NCBI GenBank assembly: GCA_025350285.1
Contig: JANXYE010000314.1
Span: 1-5,580, forward strand
Source of the DNA: Chloroflexota bacterium
GTDB taxonomy: Bacteria; Chloroflexota; Dehalococcoidia; Tepidiformales; Tepidiformaceae
Length of the DNA: 5,580 nt
Reading direction: 5' to 3'
The position numbers were made by a program, and so were the translations under genes. Below are positions 1-4,721 of the stretch, one piece after another; position 1 is the stretch's first letter; each line of letters opens with the position of its first letter. The notes beneath the pieces were generated by a model. The model was not told the origin of the DNA. It saw nothing but the letters and a program-made list of their open reading frames with translations, and searched no databases.

Positions 1-131
1 ACGAGCGACTCGAACGAGTCCAACACCAGGCCGTCAGCGTCGAAGCGCACCGCGCCCACTTCGGTGATGCGGTCGCGATCGAGGTCGAGCCCGGTCGTTT
101 CGATGTCAACGGCGACGAACGTCTGGCTCAC
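1..131 (-). CDS. DnaQ-like DEDDh 3'-5' exonuclease domain protein, N-terminus only (partial)
   Basis: Reading leftward from a GTG at 129-131, 43 complete codons are visible before the left edge cuts the gene. The peptide begins VSQTFVAVDIETTGLD and continues DRITEVGAVRFDADG. This is the N-terminus of the DnaQ/RNase T exonuclease superfamily: residues D9 and E11 form the ExoI motif (DxE), which binds the catalytic metal ions, and the following I-x-E-V-G-A-V-R-F strand is also typical. Proteins starting this way include the DNA polymerase III epsilon subunit, the exonuclease domain at the front of DinG-type helicases, and stand-alone proofreading-like exonucleases. The visible part cannot separate these, so no symbol is given. 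There is no strong Shine-Dalgarno site. However, an upstream reading frame ends in a TGA that overlaps this GTG as GTGA, which would suit translational coupling. The domain call is secure; the exact family member is unknown. Confidence 0.85.
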   Translation of the reverse strand, partial: MSQTFVAVDIETTGLDLDRDRITEVGAVRFDADGLVLDSFESL

Positions 132-147
132 CGGCGGGGTCTCTCAG

Positions 148-477
148 TCAAAGGGTCTGCCGTCCGCGCCGCGTCACCCGCTGACGGATCGGTGCGCCCA
201 GTGTCCAGGGTCTTGGACCTCCAAGGTCGGGCGAACATCTGTGCGGCTGAGTGTAATAGCCGCCTGCCCAGCACGCGAACCAGGAGCAAGACATCGCCGA
301 GGCGTCTGAAGACCACTCTTGCTGTCCAGCCAGGGCCAGCACTCCCGCTGCAAGGAGCGTCCCGCCTGCTGCCCCAAGCCAACCGGCCATCCGGATTCGG
401 AGCCTACGGTCGTCGCCGCGTTCGTCGGTGAAGGTGATTGTCCGCAACTCTGGCGTGGATCGGTAGCCCGGGTCCAT
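148..477 (-). CDS. Small hypothetical membrane protein, possibly frameshifted
   Basis: An ATG at 475-477 opens a 109-codon frame whose first half looks real. It has a charged N-terminus (residues about 10-29, rich in D, E and R) and then one hydrophobic segment, MAGWLGAAGGTLLAAGVLAL (residues about 30-49), which suggests a single membrane span with the charged part on the cytoplasmic side. After about residue 51 the character changes to a Cys/Ser/Trp-rich sequence with poorer G/C use at third positions. From about position 328 the neighbouring minus-strand frame instead reads a Leu/Val/Arg-rich stretch (VVFRRLGDVLLLVRVLGRRL) and ends at 128-130 in a TGA that overlaps the next gene's GTG. One missing base near 328-333 would join both halves into a protein of about 116 residues. 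No family is recognised. It lies 5 bases after the 45-codon ORF and just before the exonuclease gene, so the three may share a transcript. The frame could also be non-coding. Confidence 0.4.
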   Translation of the reverse strand: MDPGYRSTPELRTITFTDERGDDRRLRIRMAGWLGAAGGTLLAAGVLALAGQQEWSSDASAMSCSWFACWAGGYYTQPHRCSPDLGGPRPWTLGAPIRQRVTRRGRQTL

Positions 478-482
478 TGCGA

Positions 483-620
483 CTACTGCGGCGGCCGCAG
501 CGCGATCGCCCCGCCGATCACGAGGCCCGTCGGGCCGGTTGACCCCAACGCGGGCAGCAACGCGAAGTGCCCGAATACGACGACAGTGACGCCGAGGACG
601 ACTTGCCGCACGCCGCCCAC
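483..620 (-). CDS. Small hydrophobic ORF, predicted membrane peptide (45 residues)
   Basis: A GTG at 618-620 opens a 45-codon frame ending in TAG at 483-485. The product is strongly hydrophobic: VVLGVTVVVFGHFALLPALG (residues about 7-26) followed by GLVIGGAIAL (residues 32-41). That suggests one or two short membrane spans with a Gly-rich turn between them. Third codon positions are mostly G or C, as in a coding frame of this genome. The start is uncertain: a GTAGGA sequence lies almost against the first GTG, and it is better placed (about 10 bases) for the in-frame GTG at 609-611, which would give 42 residues. The stop lies 5 bases before the ATG of the next leftward ORF, which has a similar membrane character, so the pair could be co-translated. 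No family is recognised. GC-rich DNA can produce such frames by chance, so confidence is modest. Confidence 0.35.
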   Translation of the reverse strand: MGGVRQVVLGVTVVVFGHFALLPALGSTGPTGLVIGGAIALRPPQ

Positions 621-687
621 ATCCTACCGATAGCCGGCCCGTCTGGCTTGGCCACGACCGCTGGAGCGGACGAGCTTCCGCCTGCCA

Positions 688-716
688 TTGAGACCCTCGC
701 CCACGCGCCGTAGAAT
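688..716 (+). promoter_or_regulatory. Sigma70-type promoter for the EF-G-like gene
   Basis: TTGAGA at 688-693 matches the -35 consensus TTGACA at five of six bases. TAGAAT at 711-716 matches the -10 consensus TATAAT at five of six, and the spacer is exactly 17 bases. Transcription would start near 722-724, giving a leader of about 30 bases that contains the ribosome binding site of the gene at 755. AT-rich hexamers like these stand out in this GC-rich DNA. No operator-like inverted repeat is evident around it. Confidence 0.65.
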
Positions 717-741
717 CCGCTCTATCCCAGCTATAGGCGCC

Positions 742-750
742 GGAGGGTGA
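742..750 (+). promoter_or_regulatory. Ribosome binding site of the EF-G-like gene
   Basis: GGAGGGTGA holds a full GGAGG core at 742-746, eight bases before the GTG at 755. It fixes that GTG as the start even though it is not ATG. The match to the 16S rRNA tail is the strongest in the window, suggesting efficient translation. Confidence 0.8.
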
Positions 751-754
751 ACCC

Positions 755-2815
755 GTGAAAGTCTACGCAACCGAGGATATCCGCAACGTGGTCTTGATCG
801 GCCACGGCAGCGTCGGCAAGACCACCCTCGGGGAAGCCGCACTGTTCGTGGCCGGAGCATCGTCGCGCGTCGGCGCCATCCAGGACGGCAACACCGTCAG
901 CGACTACGACGAGGACGAACACAAGCGCAAGTTCAGCCTCAACCTCTCCCTCCTTCCGCTCGAATGGGAGGGCCGCAAGATCAACCTCATCGATACTCCT
1001 GGCTACGCCGATTTCGTTTCCGAAGTCATCTGCGGGGCCGCCGCCGCGGACCTTGCCTGCGTGGTCGTCGATGCGGTCGCTGGCCCGGAGGTGGGCACCG
1101 ACCGCGCCTGGCAGATCGCCGAACGCTGGAACCTCCCCCGCATGATCCTCGTGAACCGCATGGACCGCGAAAACGCCAATTTCGAAGCGGTGCTTGATGC
1201 CTGCCAGAAACGCTGGGGCGCGCGGGTCGCGCCTTTGCAGGTGCCCATCGGCTCGCACGATACGTTCGCGGGCGTTGTCGATCTGCTTCACATGAAGGCC
1301 TACATCGGCGAAAAGGGCGAAGAGGCGCCGATCCCCGCCGAGATCGAGGAAGAGGCGACGGCCCTCCGCGCGGCGCTCATCGAGGCCATCGTCGAAACGG
1401 ACGAGGACCTTATGGCGAAGTACTTCGCCGACGAACCGTTGAGCGAAGACGAACTCCGCCGCGTGCTCCACGACGCGCTCGACCACGGCCTGATCATCCC
1501 GGTGGCCTGCGCCTCGGGTGTGAAGCAGATCGGGGTCCGCCAGCTATTACACAACATCGCGTTCAGCGGCCCCTCCCCGGCCGACCGCGGCTTCGAACAT
1601 AACGGCCACTCGGACCTCACCGCCGACCCGAAAGGCCCCGTAGCCGTGATGGTCTTCAAAACCGCCGCCGACCCGTACGTTGGGCGCCTCACCTACATCC
1701 GCGTGATGAACGGGACCGTCTCCGCTGACACCCACCTCTGGAACACCAACAAGAGCGCCGACGAGCGCCTCGGAACTCTCTATACCCAGCGCGGCAGCCA
1801 CCAGGAGCCCGTGGCCCAACTCCAGGCCGGCGATATCGGCGTCGTCGCGAAGCTCGCCGTCACCGCCACGGGTGACACCCTCTGCGCCAGAGAGAAGCCG
1901 TACACGCTTCCCGCGATCACCTTCCCGAGCCCGGTCTACAGCATGGCGGTCAAGCCCACCTCCAAGGCCGGCGTGGACAAGCTCGGCCCCAGCCTCCAGC
2001 GGCTCATCGAAGAAGACCCTGGCCTGCGCCTCAGCCGGGATGAAGCAGCCGAGCTCGTCCTGTCCGGGCTCGGCGACGCACACCTCGATGTCACCGTTGA
2101 GCGGCTCAAGCGGAAGTTCAACGTCGATGTCGAGCTCGCCCTGCCCCGCGTACCGTATCGCGAGACGGTCGCGAAGAGGGCGTCCGCGGACTACACGCAC
2201 AAGAAGCAAACCGGCGGTCACGGCCAGTACGCCCGCGTCTCACTCGAAATCCAGCCGCTGCCCCGCGGCTCCGGCCTGAAGTTTACGGAGAAGGTCGTCG
2301 GCGGCTCGGTACCGAAGGAGTTCATCCCGGCCGTCGAAAAGGGCGTGCACGAAGTCGCGAAAGAAGGCGTCTACGCCGGCTACGAACTGACCGACTGTGA
2401 AATCGTCCTTCTCGACGGGAAGCACCATCCGGTGGACTCGAGCGAAATGGCGTTCAAGCTCGCCGCCAGCCAGGCCGTGAAGGAAGCCGTGGCCGGGGCC
2501 AGCGCGACGCTCCTGGAGCCGGTGATGACGATCAGGGTCACCGCCCCCGACGCCAACGCCGGCGACATCGTCAGCGACCTGAACACGAAGCGGGCCAAGA
2601 TCCACGGCATCAACCCCGAAGGAGGGTTCAGCGTCGTGGAAGCCGAGGTGCCGCTCGCCGAAGTGCAACGTTATGCCAGCGATCTCCGGTCGATCACCCA
2701 GGGACGGGGCATCTTCGAACTCGAGTTCGACCACTACGGCGAGGTGCCCCGGCCCGTCGCGGAGAAGGTCGCGGCCGAGCACAAGAAGGCAGTGGACGCG
2801 GCTCACGCGCACTGA
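755..2815 (+). CDS. Elongation factor G-like GTPase (EF-G2 / FusA2 type)
   Basis: The 686-residue product has the whole EF-G architecture. The G domain (about 1-290) has P-loop GHGSVGKTT (16-24), DTPGY (80-84), NRMD (134-137) and CASG (252-255). Domain II is about 294-375, domain III about 392-463 (SPVYSMAVKP, then GLGDAHLDV), domain IV from about 464 (RVPYRET; HKKQTGGHGQYA at 482-493; HHPVDSSEMAFK at 557-568) and domain V from about 586 (LLEPVMTI through ITQGRG). Length is normal for EF-G. Canonical EF-G reads RGIT in switch I, DTPGH and NKMD; here these are KFSL, DTPGY and NRMD. Such changes mark the EF-G2 subfamily, paralogous to the housekeeping factor. Domain IV, which contacts the decoding site during translocation, is well conserved. 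As I recall, mycobacterial EF-G2 binds GTP but lacks ribosome-stimulated GTPase activity and is dispensable, so the exact role here is open. Start GTG is set by the ribosome binding site. The protein is cytosolic and probably ribosome-associated. Confidence 0.95.
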   Translation: MKVYATEDIRNVVLIGHGSVGKTTLGEAALFVAGASSRVGAIQDGNTVSDYDEDEHKRKFSLNLSLLPLEWEGRKINLIDTPGYADFVSEVICGAAAADLACVVVDAVAGPEVGTDRAWQIAERWNLPRMILVNRMDRENANFEAVLDACQKRWGARVAPLQVPIGSHDTFAGVVDLLHMKAYIGEKGEEAPIPAEIEEEATALRAALIEAIVETDEDLMAKYFADEPLSEDELRRVLHDALDHGLIIPVACASGVKQIGVRQLLHNIAFSGPSPADRGFEHNGHSDLTADPKGPVAVMVFKTAADPYVGRLTYIRVMNGTVSADTHLWNTNKSADERLGTLYTQRGSHQEPVAQLQAGDIGVVAKLAVTATGDTLCAREKPYTLPAITFPSPVYSMAVKPTSKAGVDKLGPSLQRLIEEDPGLRLSRDEAAELVLSGLGDAHLDVTVERLKRKFNVDVELALPRVPYRETVAKRASADYTHKKQTGGHGQYARVSLEIQPLPRGSGLKFTEKVVGGSVPKEFIPAVEKGVHEVAKEGVYAGYELTDCEIVLLDGKHHPVDSSEMAFKLAASQAVKEAVAGASATLLEPVMTIRVTAPDANAGDIVSDLNTKRAKIHGINPEGGFSVVEAEVPLAEVQRYASDLRSITQGRGIFELEFDHYGEVPRPVAEKVAAEHKKAVDAAHAH

Positions 2816-2834
2816 TCCGCGGCCACGAGCTTGC

Positions 2835-2840
2835 TATACT
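2835..2840 (+). promoter_or_regulatory. Possible -10 element ahead of the Uma2-family gene
   Basis: TATACT matches the -10 consensus at five of six bases and sits in the 45-base gap between the EF-G-like stop and the preferred Uma2 start. The sequence 17 bases upstream (CTGATC at 2812-2817) is a poor -35. A transcript starting near 2847 would have a very short leader. The downstream gene may simply be co-transcribed with the EF-G-like gene. Confidence 0.3.
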
Positions 2841-2847
2841 TGAAGGC

Positions 2848-2853
2848 GAGAGG
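2848..2853 (+). promoter_or_regulatory. Ribosome binding site selecting the TTG start at 2861
   Basis: GAGAGG ends seven bases before the TTG at 2861-2863. The alternative in-frame TTG at 2831 has no comparable site in front of it and would place the TATACT element inside the coding region. Both points favour 2861. Confidence 0.5.
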
Positions 2854-2860
2854 TGCCCTG

Positions 2861-3424
2861 TTGCCTGAAGCCGCCGTCCTTGTCGCCGATGAACCTGTCC
2901 TGTTGCGCCGCGGCATGACCTCCGCCGAATACTTCGCGGGCGAAGAGACCATGATCCCGCATAACCTGATCGACGGAGACCTGTATCGCATGCCATCTCC
3001 ACGAAGAATTCACCAGGACGCCGTCTCGAATCTCCACGAGCGCCTGAAGCAGGCCGCGCGCGCTCAAGGGGGCGATGTCATCCTTTCGCCGATGGACTGT
3101 GAACTGGCCGACGGGACCGTCCTCCAGCCAGATCTCGGCTACATCGTGCCAGAGCGCTCTGGGATCTTCACGGACATCGTTCACGGTCCACCAGACATCG
3201 TGATCGAAGTGATCTCCCCGAGCAGCCGCCGATTCCAGCGCGAGCGGAAGATGGCCGTCTATGCCCGCTTCGGCGTCCCGGAGGCATGGGTCGTCGATCC
3301 TCCGAACCGCACGGTCACCGTCTTCGAAAACCAGGATGGCGCCTGGGCGACGGAGACCACCGTCGCGTTCGGCGAGGCGATCCCCTCGCGCATCATGGAC
3401 ATCGGCGATGGCGGGCTCGCCTGA
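2861..3424 (+). CDS. Uma2 family protein (PD-(D/E)XK nuclease-like fold)
   Basis: From the TTG at 2861 the product is 187 residues, the usual size for Uma2 (DUF820) proteins. Family landmarks appear in order: MTSAEYF (19-25), LIDGDLYRMPSP (36-47) with H51, QPDLGYIV (89-96), PDIVIEVISPSS (111-122), RERKMAVYARFGVPEAWVVD (127-146) and the closing beta-strand region. By analogy with PD-(D/E)XK enzymes, D91, E116 and the lysine K130 are candidate active-site residues, and all are present. The usual Asp between SPSS and the Lys is replaced (RRFQRERK), a minor oddity. Uma2 proteins are widespread as many diverged copies in Cyanobacteria, Chloroflexota and Deinococcota; their function is largely unknown and a nuclease role is inferred from the fold. 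The gene follows the EF-G-like gene by 45 bases and converges on the hydrolase with one base between stops. Other possible starts are TTG 2831 (197 residues) and ATG 2915 (169 residues, keeping the whole conserved domain). Confidence 0.9.
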   Translation: MPEAAVLVADEPVLLRRGMTSAEYFAGEETMIPHNLIDGDLYRMPSPRRIHQDAVSNLHERLKQAARAQGGDVILSPMDCELADGTVLQPDLGYIVPERSGIFTDIVHGPPDIVIEVISPSSRRFQRERKMAVYARFGVPEAWVVDPPNRTVTVFENQDGAWATETTVAFGEAIPSRIMDIGDGGLA

Positions 3425-3425
3425 C

Positions 3426-4658
3426 CTACTTCGCCCAAACGCCACTCTCGTTCGACGCGTACCCCAGCGAGCGATAGGCCGCGTCCACCAGCGACTGCCC
3501 CCGTTCGTTCATGAGGATACCTTTGCCCATGCGATTCATCGCATAACCGAAGCTCATTCCGGGCTCCGGGTCGGCGAAGCCGACGCTCCCGCCGGCGCCT
3601 ACGTGCCCGAACGCAGGCGCGCTCATGATGACGCTGTCGTTGCGGCCGGCCGGCGCCCGGCGGTTGTCCATCGATTTCATGAACCCGAGGGCGAAGCGCG
3701 ACGGGATCATGAGCGTAGCGTCTTCGTTCGTCGCCGTTGATACCTGGCTCATCCGCCCGAGCGTGCGCGAATCGACGAGCGTGACGCCATCCAGGCTCCC
3801 GCCGCACGCGAGCGGCGCATAGATGCGCGCCAGCCCGCGGGCGTTGGCGAAGCCTCCGCCACCGCCGACTTCGGCCGCCCGCGCCTCGCGCTCGGCCGGG
3901 TTCCAGCCTCCGCCGTGGATCGTCGCGAGCGCCGGGATCGAATGCTTGTCCTGCACGATAGCCAGTTCGAACGCGCTCAGCGGCTCGCCGCTCTGACGCT
4001 TGAACGGGATCATCTTCGCGATTCGCTCATCGATCTCCTCCGGCAGCCCGATCCAGAACTCGGCCCCGGCCGGTCCGGCGATGTTTTCCCGGAAGAAAGT
4101 CCCAAGGGACTTCCCGGAAACCCGGCGGACGAGTTCCCCCACGGTCCAGCCGAAGTTCATCATGTGGTAGCCGTTGCGCGTGCCCGGCTTCCAGAACGGC
4201 TCTTCGGCCGCAAGACGCTCGCACATGTAGTCCCAGTCGAGCGCGGCCCGCGGCTTCAAAACCTCGTGGAACGTGGGGACACCCACCGAATGGTCCAGCA
4301 TCATGCGGACGGTCGCGTTCTCCTTGCCATTGCTCGCGAACTCGGGCCAGTAGTCGGCCACCGGCGCCTCAACATCGAGCAGTCCGCGGCTGACCAGCAC
4401 GTGCGCGCAGATTGCGGTCGCGCCCTTCGTACAGGAGAACACCAGGCAAACGGTATCGCGTTCCCACGGGCGCTCAGGCGCGGCCATTCCGCCCCAGAGG
4501 TCCACGACCGTTTCGCCACCGAGCGTGATGCAGACCGCCGCGCCCGATTCGCCGCGCTCGTTGAAGTTGCGTTCGAACTCGGCCGCGACAGCCGCGAAGC
4601 GGGGATCGCAAACGCCTTCGATGCGGCCGTCGGCGATCGCTCTGAGTACGTCGTCCAT
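3426..4658 (-). CDS. Serine hydrolase, beta-lactamase / esterase EstB-like family
   Basis: The 410-residue product belongs to the class C beta-lactamase-related serine hydrolases (Pfam Beta-lactamase; carboxylesterase EstB and LACTB relatives). The nucleophile motif SxxK is S75-C-T-K78, preceded by the strand VVDLWGGMA (51-59). The catalytic Tyr is probably Y164 in NGYHMMNFGW, followed by VGELVRRVSGKSLGTFF. The third motif, equivalent to KTG, is HVGAGGS (352-358). No signal peptide or membrane segment is visible at the N-terminus, which is charged, so the enzyme is probably cytoplasmic and an esterase, amidase or lactone hydrolase rather than a periplasmic antibiotic-resistance enzyme. The ATG at 4656-4658 is chosen because GGAG lies six bases before it; a GTG at 4668-4670 gives 414 residues but has no ribosome binding site. 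The BKACE gene ends 63 bases upstream on the same strand. The substrate is not predictable from the sequence. Confidence 0.93.
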   Translation of the reverse strand: MDDVLRAIADGRIEGVCDPRFAAVAAEFERNFNERGESGAAVCITLGGETVVDLWGGMAAPERPWERDTVCLVFSCTKGATAICAHVLVSRGLLDVEAPVADYWPEFASNGKENATVRMMLDHSVGVPTFHEVLKPRAALDWDYMCERLAAEEPFWKPGTRNGYHMMNFGWTVGELVRRVSGKSLGTFFRENIAGPAGAEFWIGLPEEIDERIAKMIPFKRQSGEPLSAFELAIVQDKHSIPALATIHGGGWNPAEREARAAEVGGGGGFANARGLARIYAPLACGGSLDGVTLVDSRTLGRMSQVSTATNEDATLMIPSRFALGFMKSMDNRRAPAGRNDSVIMSAPAFGHVGAGGSVGFADPEPGMSFGYAMNRMGKGILMNERGQSLVDAAYRSLGYASNESGVWAK

Positions 4659-4664
4659 CTCGTT

Positions 4665-4668
4665 CTCC
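4665..4668 (-). promoter_or_regulatory. Ribosome binding site of the serine hydrolase gene
   Basis: GGAG on the minus strand lies six bases before the ATG at 4656-4658. It overlaps the alternative GTG at 4668-4670, and this decides between the two candidate starts. Confidence 0.6.
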
Positions 4669-4721
4669 ACTTGAGGGTTGTACGGCGAAAGCTACCGGAC
4701 GGACGTGATTGCCGCGACCGC

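Noticed and set aside
319..633. A 104-codon plus-strand frame with several Cys residues
   Set aside because: The Cys positions do not form a clean metal-binding pattern, it is Pro/Thr/Ser-rich without a fold signature, and the opposite strand gives better hydrophobic frames.
621..640. TAGGAT-like -10 element on the minus strand for the small membrane ORF
   Set aside because: Only four of six consensus bases, no convincing -35 in the GC-rich sequence upstream, and it overlaps the likely ribosome binding site.
731..1486. A 251-codon open frame on the minus strand opposite the EF-G-like gene
   Set aside because: It lies antisense to a strongly supported gene. Long antisense frames are expected where codons end mostly in G or C, and the product shows no recognisable domain.
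1547..2221. A 224-codon minus-strand frame
   Set aside because: Antisense shadow of EF-G domains II-IV; Gly/Val/Asp-rich composition mirrors the sense codons.
2240..2812. A 190-codon minus-strand frame
   Set aside because: Antisense shadow of EF-G domains IV-V; no family features and no ribosome binding site logic.
2834..3445. A 203-codon minus-strand frame opposite Uma2
   Set aside because: Uma2 motifs on the plus strand explain this region fully.
3259..3807. A 182-codon minus-strand frame overlapping the hydrolase and Uma2 ends
   Set aside because: Arg-rich out-of-frame reading of the hydrolase gene, whose own frame carries conserved motifs.
4671..4721. Possible short hairpin around the GGCGAAAGCT sequence between the BKACE and hydrolase genes
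   Set aside because: The stem is only about three pairs with a wobble and no T-tract follows, so neither a terminator nor a riboswitch can be supported.
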